NCBI RefSeq assembly: GCF_029882185.1
Contig: NZ_JAOULD010000003.1
Coordinates: forward strand, 1 to 64,000
Length of the DNA stretch: 64,000 nucleotides
Direction of reading: 5' to 3'
Source: Candidatus Nitrosopumilus sp.
Lineage (GTDB): Archaea; Thermoproteota; Nitrososphaeria; Nitrososphaerales; Nitrosopumilaceae
Shown: one piece after another, positions 8,352-18,163 of the stretch
Position numbering within the stretch: the stretch's first letter is position 1
Layout: each line of letters begins with the position of its first letter
Program-made: the position numbers and the translations under genes
Notes under the pieces: generated by a model
The model's database searches: none
Told to the model about the DNA's origin: nothing
The model's input: the letters and a program-made list of their open reading frames with translations, nothing else

Positions 8352-8561
8352 ATGACATATTGTATAGGCGAATGCAAAAAATACAAGGCAATAAAACCAT
8401 CAGAAATAGGCAGATATGCTGCTGGACAAAAAAGATGTAATTATTGTGAGATTTTTGTTGAATATGAGGGAATTGTTTGTCCATGTTGTAATAGACAGTT
8501 AAGATGTCTGCCAAGAAGCAGAAAAGGTAAAGAAAAGTACATGACTCAAATCGTTAGATAA
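8352..8561 (+). CDS. Small zinc-ribbon protein
   Basis: 69 residues from the ATG at 8352; an upstream in-frame start at 8304 would add a hydrophobic leader that lies in the promoter region, so I reject it. Two cysteines at the N-terminus (CIGEC) and then CNYC and CPCC followed by a last Cys near residue 55 give six or seven potential zinc ligands. The C-terminal 15 residues are strongly basic. A small nucleic-acid-binding or protein-binding zinc ribbon is likely, but the partner is unknown. A conserved-looking 90-aa gene follows on the same strand 54 nt downstream. Confidence 0.7.
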   Translation: MTYCIGECKKYKAIKPSEIGRYAAGQKRCNYCEIFVEYEGIVCPCCNRQLRCLPRSRKGKEKYMTQIVR

Positions 8562-8615
8562 ATTCATGCCTAAGAATTAAAGTTCTGTTTATAAGAAGTC
8601 AATACAAGGATAGTT

Positions 8616-8888
8616 ATGGCAATACCTGCAGATGTTCAAGAATTTGTAGAGAAGCATATCAAATTAATGATTTCTCAGACTGAGACATATTTGCCATTTA
8701 TCAAAGTTGCATTTCCTTATTCAAATAATATTGCAGATGGAGTATACAATCTGATCATTGGAAGTGCATTATCTGTATTTGTTAATCAATTTGCTATGAA
8801 GATGAAATATCCAACAGCTGATGATTTTACAGATTTTGGAAAAATTGCCTTAAAGTATAGAGATCAAGTTGATCAGTTTTTCAAATAA
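8616..8888 (+). CDS. Hypothetical protein, small helical
   Basis: A 90-residue protein, mostly helical with moderate hydrophobicity in the centre (about residues 46-62), though this is too short and polar to be a confident membrane span. It contains no cysteine. The N-terminus MAIPADVQEFV and the C-terminus KYRDQVDQFFK are polar amphipathic helices. It converges with the 8895-9125 gene, leaving six bases between the stops. I do not recognise a family. Confidence 0.55.
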   Translation: MAIPADVQEFVEKHIKLMISQTETYLPFIKVAFPYSNNIADGVYNLIIGSALSVFVNQFAMKMKYPTADDFTDFGKIALKYRDQVDQFFK

Positions 8889-8894
8889 TCTATC

Positions 8895-9125
8895 TTAAGC
8901 TAATTCGCCTAGAAAATGAATAGTATGATTTGTAACAACAACGGTTCTGTCTTTTGGTACATGGTATAGTTTTTTGGAGCCGTTTGCAGATTGAACAATA
9001 AGTTTAGCAAAAGGATCCTTAAGTGATTTGTAAAGAATGCCTTTATCACCTACTGACTGAGACCAATGATTTCCTTGTACAAAAGAAATTGTTTGGAACT
9101 TTACAACTTGATATGAATAGACCAT
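8895..9125 (-). CDS. Hypothetical protein, small beta-rich
   Basis: A 76-residue soluble protein with alternating hydrophobic and polar residues, predicted to be mainly beta strands; HVPKDRTVVVTNHTIHFLG at the end contains several histidines but no recognised metal motif. It begins six bases after the stop of crcB and is on the same strand, so the two are probably one transcript. Function unknown. Confidence 0.55.
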   Translation of the reverse strand: MVYSYQVVKFQTISFVQGNHWSQSVGDKGILYKSLKDPFAKLIVQSANGSKKLYHVPKDRTVVVTNHTIHFLGELA

Positions 9126-9131
9126 TTCTAA

Positions 9132-9512
9132 TTAATTATTAATAATTGCACTCATTAATGACTTTCCTCCAATTAGTGCTGCAATAGATAATCCTACGTT
9201 AGCAATTAGGTTGATTGCAAATGCTCCATAATGGCTTTGTTCAAGAAAAGTATTGGATTCAAGTGCAAGACCAGACATTGTAGTAAGTGAACCACAGAAT
9301 CCTATAGCAGCAAAAAGAGAATATTTTCCATCAAGATGCCAGTGTTGAGACATTACAATAAATGCTCCCAGAATAAATGCCCCTAACACATTGACTACTA
9401 GAACATTAACAGGTAATGTATTGAAAAGCAAGGGCGATTCAATGACTTTGAATCTCAGATATGCCCCTAACAGAGATCCCACTGCAAGAAAAACAAATTC
9501 TAGACCTTTCAT
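9132..9512 (-). CDS. crcB: Fluoride ion channel/exporter CrcB (Fluc)
   Basis: A 126-residue four-helix membrane protein. The family signature is clear: a conserved G-R-like N-terminal turn (GAYLRFK), the NVLGAFILG segment in helix 2 with its pore Asn, and GFCGSLTTMSGLALE in helix 3, which holds the Na+-binding break and the TTxS motif. Fluc proteins form dual-topology dimers that let fluoride leave the cell. It is a single gene, so a homodimer is expected. No fluoride riboswitch motif was recognised upstream. Confidence 0.9.
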   Translation of the reverse strand: MKGLEFVFLAVGSLLGAYLRFKVIESPLLFNTLPVNVLVVNVLGAFILGAFIVMSQHWHLDGKYSLFAAIGFCGSLTTMSGLALESNTFLEQSHYGAFAINLIANVGLSIAALIGGKSLMSAIINN

Positions 9513-9646
9513 CTATACATTATAGAAATCAAATGACATTATTAGTGCTATTTGAATGAAATTTAGGTTCATTTTGTTCCTGTTATTGTTTAATTTAGAA
9601 AAATAAGTCTACAGTTTTTATAGGTTCAATATTTTTCCCAGACTGA

Positions 9647-9838
9647 ATGACATTAAAATTGAGATGTGATGACTATGGTTTTGAATGTGAATTTATCCTA
9701 GATGGAGAAAAAACCGTAGGACTAATCGAAGAATTAAGAAATCATTTTGAAGAAGAACATGGAATTGATTATACCATAGAGGCAGTAACTCAAATGATCC
9801 AAAACCGTGGCCATTCTTTAGAATCAATCAGAAAATAG
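9647..9838 (+). CDS. DUF1059 family small protein
   Basis: 63 residues matching the DUF1059 layout: a first strand with Cys-x-D-x-G-x-x-C (CDDYGFEC), then a helix EELRNHFEEEHGID with conserved His residues, and a short C-terminal helix. The spaced Cys/Cys and His/His suggest metal binding. The family is widespread in archaea and actinobacteria, and its function is unknown. It stands alone between crcB and the second TFB gene. Confidence 0.75.
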   Translation: MTLKLRCDDYGFECEFILDGEKTVGLIEELRNHFEEEHGIDYTIEAVTQMIQNRGHSLESIRK

Positions 9839-10014
9839 ATTTTTCAAAAAGTTATTTTCATTTTTAACATTTATTATAATGTGTGTTGTATAGGGATTAA
9901 GAATCAAGTTTTAACAAAAATTTAAGGAATTTTTAGTATGTAGAGAATAGTTTTGAATCTAAAATTACCTGAATCATATTATTTTTATTTTATAATCACT
10001 TATAGAAAATAATA

Positions 10015-10935
10015 GTGGTAGAAAATTATTCAAACGATTATGATGTAAAGTGTCAACTAGATACTTGCAAAACCTACCCTGCAATAACAGATTCTGAAAG
10101 AGGAGAAATTGTTTGTGGGGGTTGCGGTCTTATCTTATTGCAAAATATGGCTGACGCATCATATGAAAACAACGGTTACACCTCGGAAGACTTTATGAAA
10201 ATGTCAAGAACAGGTCCTGCATCATCACTAACAATGAATGATAGAGGATTATCAACTGTTATTGGCACGAATAAAGATTCTACTGGAAAAGCATTATCTA
10301 GCAAAACAAAATATGAGTTTAACAGACTACGAACTTGGGATCAAAGAAGTAAATCTAGAAAGACTGCCAGTTTGAGCAAGGCATTCACTTTACTTCACGG
10401 AATGAAAACAAAGTTAGCAATATCAGATAACGTAGTTGAAAATGCTGCATATATTTACAGAAAAGTGGTTGGTGTAAAACTGACCAGAGGAAGAACAATG
10501 GCCTCATTGATTTCAGCCTCACTTTACGCAGCATGTAGAGAGAACAATATTCCAAGAACATTAGACGATATTGCAAATGCTGGTAATGTAGAAAGAAGAA
10601 TACTTTCTCGAGATCTGAGAACCATAATCAAAAAGCTTGGAATGAATCTTAACCAATATGATACCACCTCATTCATCTCAAAAATTTCAAACAACATGAA
10701 TCTAAAAGAGAAAACAAAACGAGATGCGTTTGAAATCCTTAGAAGATGTGAAAAAGAGGGAATCACTGCTGGAAAACACCCTGTAGCACAGGCTGCAGCA
10801 TCATTATACATTTCATGTATAATGAATGGAGAAAAAATTAGTCAAAAGAAATTTTCAGTAGAATCTGGAGTAAGTGATGTCACAATCAGAAACAGAACTG
10901 TATTGATTAGGAAAACATTAAAGCTTGTTGAGTAG
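10015..10935 (+). CDS. Second TFB paralogue (transcription factor B)
   Basis: 306 residues from a GTG start. The order of domains is the same as in TFB: zinc ribbon, B-reader/linker (GPASSLTMNDRGLST near residue 65), and two cyclin-like repeats (about 105-195 and 200-300) with KLAISD and TAGKHPVAQAAASLY. The zinc ribbon is unusual: the first Cys pair is spaced C-x4-C (CQLDTC) instead of C-x2-C, while the second pair (CGGC) is normal. This may be an altered but working ribbon, or one that no longer contacts the polymerase dock in the usual way. It probably serves a subset of promoters. Confidence 0.9.
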   Translation: MVENYSNDYDVKCQLDTCKTYPAITDSERGEIVCGGCGLILLQNMADASYENNGYTSEDFMKMSRTGPASSLTMNDRGLSTVIGTNKDSTGKALSSKTKYEFNRLRTWDQRSKSRKTASLSKAFTLLHGMKTKLAISDNVVENAAYIYRKVVGVKLTRGRTMASLISASLYAACRENNIPRTLDDIANAGNVERRILSRDLRTIIKKLGMNLNQYDTTSFISKISNNMNLKEKTKRDAFEILRRCEKEGITAGKHPVAQAAASLYISCIMNGEKISQKKFSVESGVSDVTIRNRTVLIRKTLKLVE

Positions 10936-10950
10936 ATAACCCAAAAAATC

Positions 10951-11388
10951 CTACAATTTTATTGTAGGAGAAAATATTTTTTCAAAGATTGTTTCTTTTA
11001 GTTGATTTACTAAATCCATAATTATTCGAACTTGCTCTAATGTAATTTCTCTGAGTTTTTGAACTGAATCATTAAGTTCTGAAATTTCTTCTTGTAATCT
11101 TAATTTGTCATTTTTAAGAGAAGATATTTGATTATGTAGATCAGTATTTTGTTGTTTTAATTTGTTATTTTCTTCAGTTAATCGTTTTACTTTTTCTGAA
11201 TCAATTTCTCCTGGAAAAGGATCTGGTGCAGGCGGAGGTTCTGGTATTCTTATTGGTTCTGGAGGTGGACTAGGTTCTGGTATTTGTGGTGGTTCTGGTT
11301 CTTGTTCTGTTTCAAATGCTAATGTAATTTGAAAAAAACTGACAGATGCAAGTAAGGTAATGATACCAAAAAGTAGGATAGATTTCAT
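10951..11388 (-). CDS. Exported proline-rich and coiled-coil protein
   Basis: 145 residues: a signal peptide (about residues 1-24, cleavage likely near LAFET), then a segment of about 35 residues dominated by Pro and Glu (PEPPQIPEP and PEPPPAPDPFPG), then a heptad-repeat coiled coil at about residues 62-120 with Leu/Ile spacing. The end is a short amphipathic helix. The design, an extended Pro-rich spacer joined to a trimeric or dimeric coil, suggests a cell-surface or pseudoperiplasmic structural part. No known family. Base use is like that of its neighbours. Confidence 0.65.
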   Translation of the reverse strand: MKSILLFGIITLLASVSFFQITLAFETEQEPEPPQIPEPSPPPEPIRIPEPPPAPDPFPGEIDSEKVKRLTEENNKLKQQNTDLHNQISSLKNDKLRLQEEISELNDSVQKLREITLEQVRIIMDLVNQLKETIFEKIFSPTIKL

Positions 11389-11462
11389 TTTAAAACCTCA
11401 CAAAAATATTAGAGCAGTTTTGTATATGAATATAATTACTAATTTCTAAGAATGAAAAAGGA

Positions 11463-11681
11463 TTATTTGTAGAAATCAGGTTCTTGATCTCTTTTTTGTT
11501 TTGGAAGATCTTCCATAACTGCTTGAACAACTTCATTGTGATTGTATGTTAGATGTCTGAGAAACTTTGCTGATTCATCAGCTCTAGTTTTGTCATCAGC
11601 AAATAACATCTCAGGACTGCTCAATTCAGTCATCATTGTATTGCATTCTTTGCATGGTTCAAAGTCAAGATAGAGTTTCAT
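11463..11681 (-). CDS. Small hypothetical protein with a CxxC motif
   Basis: A 72-residue acidic protein. One CKEC motif lies near residue 10 and no second Cys pair is present, while one His near residue 44 (LRHLTYNHNEVV) might complete a metal site. A helix covers about residues 34-60. The tail is charged. It lies 34 nt downstream of the cdc48 stop, but on the same strand and after it, so it could be the last gene of the hsp20-cdc48 transcript. Function unknown. Confidence 0.55.
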   Translation of the reverse strand: MKLYLDFEPCKECNTMMTELSSPEMLFADDKTRADESAKFLRHLTYNHNEVVQAVMEDLPKQKRDQEPDFYK

Positions 11682-11715
11682 GATTTTTCCACATTTTCTT
11701 AGTATTTAGACTATT

Positions 11716-13851
11716 TTATGGATTAGGTATTGGTGCCTCTTTCTTTCGAGGCTTTACCTTATCCACAGCGTCAATAAGATCTTGTTGAGTAATCTTGATC
11801 TCCTTGACATTCTTTGATTTACCAGCAACATATCTTTTCAAAGCTGCAATAGCTGCTCTGTTTGTAACTGCTTCAATCTCAGCACCGCTAAAGTCATGAG
11901 TCAATTTCACAATTTCTGGGATTTTTACATCAGTTGCAAGAGGCTTTTTCTTTGTATGAATCTCAAAGATATGTTGTCTTCCTTTTTCATCAGGATTTGG
12001 AACTTTTATGATTCTATCAAATCTGCCTGGTCTGAGAAGTGCTTCATCTACAATGTCTAATCGGTTTGTTGCGCCAATAATCAACACGTTGTGTAGTTCT
12101 TCTAATCCATCAATTTCTGTTAGGATCTGAGATACTACATTTTCTGTAACATGTGAATCAGAGCCACCACTTCCTCTTCTTGGAACAAGTGCATCAACTT
12201 CATCTAGGAATATGATACATGGAGCTGCTTGTCGTGCCTTTCTGAATATTTCTCTGACTCCTTTTTCAGACTCTCCAACCCATTTTGAAAGTAGTTCAGG
12301 ACCCTTGATGCTAATAAAATTAGACTCTGTCATTTTTGCAAGAGCTTTTGCTATCAATGTTTTGCCGGTTCCTGGAGGACCATGAAGTAGAATTCCTTTT
12401 GGTGCTTCCACATCAACATAATCATAGGCATCCTTGTATTTGATTGGCCATTCAACTGCTTCTTTGAGTTCTTCTTTTAATTCATCTAAACCACCAACAT
12501 CATCCCAGCTTACATTAGGAATTTGGACTTGTACTTCTCTAAGTGCACTTGGTCTGACTTCTTTTAATGCATCTCTAAAGTCATCGCTGGTGATTTGGAT
12601 CTTTTGAAGAATTTCTGTTGAAATCTTTTCTTCATCAAGATCAATTTCAGGAAGAATTCTACGAAGAGATCTCATTGCAGCTTCTTTAGATAATACTTCT
12701 AAATCAGCTCCTACAAATCCATGTGTAGTTTTTGAGATTTGTTTCAGATCTACTTTTTCATCAATGGGCATACCACGTGTATGAATTGAAAGAATATCGA
12801 ATCTACCTTCATCATCAGGAATTCCAATTTCAATTTCCCTATCAAATCTACCTGGTCTTCTTAGTGCAGGATCGATTGAATCTGGTCTGTTAGTAGCTGC
12901 AATAACTACAACTTTACCTCTAGATTTCATTCCGTCCATTAGAGTAAGTAATTGTGAAACAATTCTTTTCTCTAGCTCACCAGAAACTTCGTCTCGTTTT
13001 GGAGCAATAGAATCAATCTCATCGATGAAAATTATGCTAGGAGCATTTTCTTCAGCCTGAGTAAAGATTTCTCTGATTCTTTCTTCACTTTCTCCATAAT
13101 GCTTTCCCATTATTTCAGGACCGCTTAAGGAGATAAAGTGAGCATTTGTTTCTCCAGCTACTGCCTTTGCCAGTAGTGTTTTACCAGTACCTGGAGGACC
13201 ATACAAAAGAACACCCTTTGGTGCTTCCACGCCTATTTTATCAAATAATTCTGGATGTCTCATTGGTAGTTCTACCATTTCGCGAATTTTTTGAACTTCA
13301 TTTTTTAAACCTCCAAGTTCATCATATGTAATTCTTGGAACAGAAGAATCAACAGCTTTGGTCATTGCTCCAAGTTTGAATACAGTATTTTCTGTAACTA
13401 AAACTGGCTTTGACGGTTTTGTACTTGTTACAATAAACTGAACTCTTCCGCCCATCTGTGTGTTAAGAGATATTGAATCTCCTGTTGTAAATACATGATT
13501 AAGATAGTTGTAAATCATATATTCTTGCAATCCTTCTGCAGAAATCTTTTCAGTTGGAGACAAAACAATTTGTTCAGCATTTACAGCTTCTACTGATTTT
13601 AGTGAAATTTTATCACCAATTCCAGCTCCAATGTTTTGCCTTGTCATTCCGTCTATTTTGATAATACCTGAACCATATTCTTCAGGTGCACCTGGCCAAA
13701 GTTTTACATGTGTTTTTTTATTATATGTTAATTCTAGTATTTGTCCAGTATTCCATTTTTGATCCTCAATAGTTTTTGGATCAACTATAGCTCTTCCTCG
13801 TCCAACATGTTGTTGTGGACTCTCCTCAATTTTTAAAACTATTTCACTCAT
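11716..13851 (-). CDS. CDC48/p97-type AAA+ ATPase
   Basis: 711 residues: N-domain (about 1-185, a double-psi barrel and a second subdomain), D1 ring (Walker A GPPGTGKT near 218, Walker B IIFIDEID) and D2 ring (Walker A near 492, Walker B IIFLDEVD). Both rings have arginine-finger-bearing RPGRFDR segments. The protein forms a hexamer and unfolds substrates by threading them, often in front of the proteasome. The C-terminus ends in PIPNP and lacks the HbYX motif that docks many archaeal unfoldases to the 20S core, so proteasome coupling through that route is not supported. It follows hsp20 by 27 nt, which suggests a protein-quality-control operon. Confidence 0.95.
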   Translation of the reverse strand: MSEIVLKIEESPQQHVGRGRAIVDPKTIEDQKWNTGQILELTYNKKTHVKLWPGAPEEYGSGIIKIDGMTRQNIGAGIGDKISLKSVEAVNAEQIVLSPTEKISAEGLQEYMIYNYLNHVFTTGDSISLNTQMGGRVQFIVTSTKPSKPVLVTENTVFKLGAMTKAVDSSVPRITYDELGGLKNEVQKIREMVELPMRHPELFDKIGVEAPKGVLLYGPPGTGKTLLAKAVAGETNAHFISLSGPEIMGKHYGESEERIREIFTQAEENAPSIIFIDEIDSIAPKRDEVSGELEKRIVSQLLTLMDGMKSRGKVVVIAATNRPDSIDPALRRPGRFDREIEIGIPDDEGRFDILSIHTRGMPIDEKVDLKQISKTTHGFVGADLEVLSKEAAMRSLRRILPEIDLDEEKISTEILQKIQITSDDFRDALKEVRPSALREVQVQIPNVSWDDVGGLDELKEELKEAVEWPIKYKDAYDYVDVEAPKGILLHGPPGTGKTLIAKALAKMTESNFISIKGPELLSKWVGESEKGVREIFRKARQAAPCIIFLDEVDALVPRRGSGGSDSHVTENVVSQILTEIDGLEELHNVLIIGATNRLDIVDEALLRPGRFDRIIKVPNPDEKGRQHIFEIHTKKKPLATDVKIPEIVKLTHDFSGAEIEAVTNRAAIAALKRYVAGKSKNVKEIKITQQDLIDAVDKVKPRKKEAPIPNP

Positions 13852-13878
13852 ATTATTACCTCAAAAATAAAGAGGGGT

Positions 13879-14385
13879 TTATTCAACCTCCACTGTTTTA
13901 CCTTTTGGTTTTTCCTCTTCAATTAACTTGAAGGTAATTTGCAAAACCCCGTTTTTGTAAGAAGCTTTTGCTGAGTCTTCATCAACTTTGTGTTGTACAG
14001 GAACTTTTACATGATATTTCTTGTCACCGTGTTGTGCTGAAAGATCAACTGTCTTGTTTTCAACAACAATTTTGACATCAGACTTTTCAACTCCTGGCAT
14101 CTCAGCTATGAGTTTTACTACTTTTTCTTTTTCGTCGACAATTGTGTCAACTATTGGTTCTCGTGTATCAGAAGTTGGTAAAAGTCCTGGTTTGACATTT
14201 CCATACTCCTTTACAACAGGTTTTCCATCAGGACCAACGGTCATTGTATAACCATAATAATATGGACCAGATTCAGAACCATTTCCCTTGAATTCCTCAA
14301 AAATGTCATCTATATCAAAAAAAGAGCTTGACATTCTTTTGAAAATTCTATCAAATTCACTATCAAAGAACATTGTCATATTCAC
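13879..14385 (-). CDS. Small heat-shock protein (Hsp20/alpha-crystallin)
   Basis: 168 residues. The N-terminal 60 residues are Phe- and Gly-rich, as is usual for the variable sHsp arm. The alpha-crystallin domain runs from about 75 to 160 and includes the motif AEMPGVEKSDVKI, strands around TVDLSAQHG, and the GVLQITF segment. sHsps form oligomers that hold unfolding proteins without ATP. The typical C-terminal IxI/V motif is only weakly present (KTVEVE). It is directly upstream of the cdc48 gene on the same strand. The promoter region 14386-14480 has a TATA-like run but no palindrome like that before the thermosome. Confidence 0.9.
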   Translation of the reverse strand: MNMTMFFDSEFDRIFKRMSSSFFDIDDIFEEFKGNGSESGPYYYGYTMTVGPDGKPVVKEYGNVKPGLLPTSDTREPIVDTIVDEKEKVVKLIAEMPGVEKSDVKIVVENKTVDLSAQHGDKKYHVKVPVQHKVDEDSAKASYKNGVLQITFKLIEEEKPKGKTVEVE

Positions 14386-14480
14386 CTATGTTATGTAATA
14401 TGTATGACATTATATAAAGATTATTGATATTAATTTGATTTCTTACATAATCCTATTATAACTGACATATTATAATAATT

Positions 14481-15149
14481 TTGATGAGGACTGCAAATAT
14501 GTCCATACCAGAAATTGTAAGAGAAATCATCACCAGAAATCGTTCGATTTATGATTGTATGAAGATGGATTTGATTAACTATACAGCTCTGGCAGTAAAA
14601 ATCCAACCAGAGATTGAAAAAATTCTGGGAAATTCTGTGAATCTCAATACTGTAGTTGTTGCAATCAAAAGATATGCTGATTCATTTGAGATTAAAGACG
14701 AAGTAAGAGAAGAATCAGTTTTGAAAAATGCAAGATTGGCTTTGACTGATGGTATAATGGATATCAAATTTTCAGTAAAGGATTCAAACGAAATAGATCC
14801 TATGATAATTTTAGACAAATTCTCCAAGGTAACGAATAACTATGATTTTTTCAGACTATCTGATTCGTTTAGATTTCTAACAGAGGATATGGATGATATT
14901 AGACAGATTTTCAGTAATGTATCAAAAAATAATGAAATGTTTAGTACGGGTCTTGCAAAAATTAGAATTTCAATTCCCAATTCCCAAAATCAATCAGACG
15001 TAGTATCTTATGTTGCTGAAGTTTTACATACAAATGGGGTAGAACTAGTTAATGCATTTTTCAGTCAGGATAGCATTACAATCATTCTAAACGAAAGGGA
15101 TTCATCCAGAGCCTATGATATTTTACATTCAGATATTATGAGAACCTGA
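14481..15149 (+). CDS. ACT-domain-like regulatory protein
   Basis: 222 residues. Residues 1-70 are a helical domain (start possibly at the internal Met in NMSIPEIV). Two beta-alpha-beta regions follow; the last (about 160-220) has the ACT pattern, with KIRISIPNS opening strand, a helix, GVELVNAFFS and then SITIILNERD leading to a final helix. ACT domains bind amino acids and other small ligands. There is no fused enzyme, so this is probably a free-standing regulator. It is divergent from hsp20 and followed 54 nt later by an NDH-2 gene. Ligand and target unknown. Confidence 0.65.
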   Translation: MMRTANMSIPEIVREIITRNRSIYDCMKMDLINYTALAVKIQPEIEKILGNSVNLNTVVVAIKRYADSFEIKDEVREESVLKNARLALTDGIMDIKFSVKDSNEIDPMIILDKFSKVTNNYDFFRLSDSFRFLTEDMDDIRQIFSNVSKNNEMFSTGLAKIRISIPNSQNQSDVVSYVAEVLHTNGVELVNAFFSQDSITIILNERDSSRAYDILHSDIMRT

Positions 15150-15203
15150 GGCTAATAAGGGACATATTGAAAATTGTTCTTATAGCATATATTCACCCAA
15201 TTT

Positions 15204-16577
15204 GTGAAGAAAACACAATTGGCAAGAAATAAAAAAAAAATTGTAATTTTAGGGGGAGGATTTGCAGGTGTGGAATGTGCAAGACAATTAGAATCAGAGT
15301 TTGGAACTGATTCAGAAATAGAACTAGTTATGGTAAGTGAAGATAATTTTCTATTATTTACACCAATGTTACCACAAGTTGCTTCTGGAATGATTGAAAC
15401 CAGACATATTGTTTTACCAATCAGAACTATTTGTAAAAAAACAAAATTCTATGAAGGCAGAGTCAAAAATATTGATCCTTATGGAAAATTAGTAACATTA
15501 TGGGGAACTGGAGATAAAAGAAGTATTTCAATACATTATGATTTTCTAGTGGTTGCACTTGGCAGTGAGACGAATTTTTTTGGGATGGCTGATGTTGAAA
15601 AAAATGCTTACACTATGAAGACGCTCAATGATGCTGTAATGTTAAGAAATAGAGTAATTGATATGCTTGAACAGGCAGAAAATGAAACTAATCCAATACT
15701 AAGAAAAAGTTTTTTGAATTTTGTTGTTGTTGGTGGAGGATTTGCAGGAATTGAGACTGCAGGAGAATTAATGGATCTTCTTTTAGATGCAAGAAAACAT
15801 TATCCAACAATTCACAAAGAAGATCTCAAAGTAATTGTATTAGAAGCTCTGGGAATGATTTTGCCTGGATTTAATACGAAATTGGCAGACTTTGCAAAAG
15901 ACAAGATGGTAGAAAGAGGAATCGATATCAGATTAAAAACTGCGGTAACAAGTTTTGATGGAAATGAAGTCACTATCAAACCATTAGATGAACATCCAAA
16001 AGATTCAGTAGATACTTCTAAAATTGATTCAATAGTGACAAAGACTTTGATTTGGACTGCAGGTGTTACACCAGTTAATACAATTAAGAGATCTATGTTC
16101 AAAACTGATAAAGGAAAAGTTATTGTAAATGATTATTTGGAAGTTTCAGATTTTCCAGGAGTATTTGCTATTGGTGATTGTGCATTACATTTAGATCCTG
16201 AAACACAAAGACCATTACCTCCAACTGCTCAAATTGCAGAAGCTCAAGCAAAAATTGCAGCTAAAAATTTGATTGCAATAATTAAAAATTCTAAAAAAGA
16301 AAAATTTGTTTATCATTCAAAAGGACAAATGGCAATTATTGGAAAAAGATCAGGAATTGCTACATTTTTGGGAATGAATATTTCAGGATTTTGGGCTTGG
16401 CTAATTTGGCGAAATGTATACCTCTCAAAAATCACAACATTTGATAAAAAAACTCGTGTGTTTCTTGATTGGACAATAGATTTGTTCTTTGATAGAGATA
16501 TTTCTAGACTAAAATTAATGAAACGTGAAACCGAGAAAGAATACAAACTACTTGATGAAGTAGATGATGTTTGGTAA
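15204..16577 (+). CDS. Type II NADH dehydrogenase-like FAD oxidoreductase
   Basis: 457 residues, starting at a GTG. Two dinucleotide-binding folds are visible: FAD site VILGGGFAGVE near residue 15 and NAD(P)H site VVVGGGFAGIE near residue 175. The late FAD motif VFAIGDCA near residue 320 and the PPTAQIAEAQA region are typical of single-subunit NDH-2 enzymes, which pass electrons from NAD(P)H to quinone without pumping protons. The C-terminal 60 residues (Trp-rich GFWAWLIWRNVYL) form the membrane-associating amphipathic helices. Sulfide:quinone reductase is less likely because the redox cysteines are not apparent. Confidence 0.85.
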   Translation: MKKTQLARNKKKIVILGGGFAGVECARQLESEFGTDSEIELVMVSEDNFLLFTPMLPQVASGMIETRHIVLPIRTICKKTKFYEGRVKNIDPYGKLVTLWGTGDKRSISIHYDFLVVALGSETNFFGMADVEKNAYTMKTLNDAVMLRNRVIDMLEQAENETNPILRKSFLNFVVVGGGFAGIETAGELMDLLLDARKHYPTIHKEDLKVIVLEALGMILPGFNTKLADFAKDKMVERGIDIRLKTAVTSFDGNEVTIKPLDEHPKDSVDTSKIDSIVTKTLIWTAGVTPVNTIKRSMFKTDKGKVIVNDYLEVSDFPGVFAIGDCALHLDPETQRPLPPTAQIAEAQAKIAAKNLIAIIKNSKKEKFVYHSKGQMAIIGKRSGIATFLGMNISGFWAWLIWRNVYLSKITTFDKKTRVFLDWTIDLFFDRDISRLKLMKRETEKEYKLLDEVDDVW

Positions 16578-16582
16578 AAAAA

Positions 16583-18091
16583 TTATTTTCTAATTTTATA
16601 GATAATTATTGTAGGTGCTATAAAATACATTCCAATGTTAAGAATAATCAGACTAATTCCATAACCTAGAACTGATTCTTCTGAATTTACATCTACATAA
16701 TTAAGAATTGATAGGGATGTAAGTAGTGGTGTTAGGGTAATCTTTACTGCTTCCTTGAAAAGAGGGTTTTCACGTTCTAAATCTGCAATCATAGGTGAAA
16801 ATGAGTAATAGAATTGATTAAATCCGCTCATAAATGCAGTACCTGATTTTGTTGATAAGATGAGATTATCTCTAATCTCTCTTAATTGTTGAACTTGAGG
16901 AGCTAATTCTGAACCATATGTTGCAGTTGCAATTAGACAGCCACCACCTTCTTTATTTTGTGATAATATTTCAAATGAATCAATTGTTTCTTCAAATCTT
17001 GGAAGTTGTGAATCAAATTCGTTAACTCCATTGCTATATGCAAATGTGTAAACTTTTTCCGTATCAAAAATCATAATTTCTCTGAATTTTACATCAAAAC
17101 TTTCATTATTTGAAAAGAATGTACCTATTGCATTTATCGCATAAGCTTGATTTCCATTAACAGAAATTTTTTCTTGTGAAATTATGTCTAGGTTACCTGC
17201 CTCTACAACTTGCTTAATTGTTTCAGTTTTATTGAAAATAAGATCATCCATAGTTCTTTGATTGGTTTCTTCTACTGTTAATGAAATCACAGGATTTATG
17301 GCTCCAATTTTTGGTCCTACTGCTACTACGTCAGGAGAATTTGGTGTTGTTTTATTTGGAGTTTGTAATAACCACCCTTCAGGTACACTAAATCCTATTT
17401 CATGCTCAGTGCTTTCATATTTTTGATTACCAGTAGATGGAGTAATGGTTGATTCAGTACGTTCTGGTTCTTGTAATTCAAGAATATTTGAGACTTCTGA
17501 ACGATTAACTATTGTAACTTTAGTAATTCGTACTTGTTCAGGATCTTGTGGTCTGTCTTGAGTAGTTTCCACTGATGCAATTTTATCTAATGTTTCAAAA
17601 CTTTCTTCAGTTATAATTCTACCAAATACAGTATATTGTTCATCAAGAAAATTTGAGTCAGCATGCACGATAAAGAATTGTGAGCCACCACTGTTTGGAT
17701 CAGCAGATCTTGCCATTGAAACAATTCCTCGATTATGTTTTATTGTGTTAAATTCAGCATCCACACTTGTTTTTGGGCCACCAGTTCCCCAAGTACTAGG
17801 ATCACCTTCTATTGTGTTTGGATCGCCTCCCTGAATCATAAATCCAGGAATAATTCTATGGAAAAGAGTTCCATCATAAAATCCAGATTGAGATAATTTA
17901 ATAAAATTTTCAACGTGTTTTGGTGCATCATTATAAAAAAATTCTATTGTAATGTTTCCAAGATTGGTCTCTAAAACTACTACAGGATCTACAAAGTTAA
18001 TTTTGTTAATCTCATTTTCTTGCGCAAATGTATAGTTTCCAAAACTAACTAAAAGTAATGAAATTGTCAAAATTAGGAAGATTTTATTCAA
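16583..18091 (-). CDS. Exported cyclophilin with CFI-box C-terminal anchor
   Basis: 502 residues. A signal peptide (about 1-23) is followed by a cyclophilin-type peptidyl-prolyl isomerase domain (about 33-195) with the sequences GTLFHRIIPGFMIQGGDP and GGSQFFI carrying catalytic residues. A linker leads to a second domain (about 220-380) that is beta-rich and resembles lipid- or surface-binding modules. At about 387-400 the CLIATATYGSE motif marks a CFI-box, followed by helices with a last transmembrane segment at about 475-497. This layout places the isomerase outside the membrane, anchored at the C-terminus. It probably assists folding of exported proteins. It is convergent with NDH-2, six bases from it. 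Confidence 0.85.
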   Translation of the reverse strand: MNKIFLILTISLLLVSFGNYTFAQENEINKINFVDPVVVLETNLGNITIEFFYNDAPKHVENFIKLSQSGFYDGTLFHRIIPGFMIQGGDPNTIEGDPSTWGTGGPKTSVDAEFNTIKHNRGIVSMARSADPNSGGSQFFIVHADSNFLDEQYTVFGRIITEESFETLDKIASVETTQDRPQDPEQVRITKVTIVNRSEVSNILELQEPERTESTITPSTGNQKYESTEHEIGFSVPEGWLLQTPNKTTPNSPDVVAVGPKIGAINPVISLTVEETNQRTMDDLIFNKTETIKQVVEAGNLDIISQEKISVNGNQAYAINAIGTFFSNNESFDVKFREIMIFDTEKVYTFAYSNGVNEFDSQLPRFEETIDSFEILSQNKEGGGCLIATATYGSELAPQVQQLREIRDNLILSTKSGTAFMSGFNQFYYSFSPMIADLERENPLFKEAVKITLTPLLTSLSILNYVDVNSEESVLGYGISLIILNIGMYFIAPTIIIYKIRK

Positions 18092-18163
18092 TATTTTTTT
18101 CCATAAATTCTTACTTAAAAGCTAATTGTATTGATTTTTAACAAAGTCAAATAAATCAAGTAC

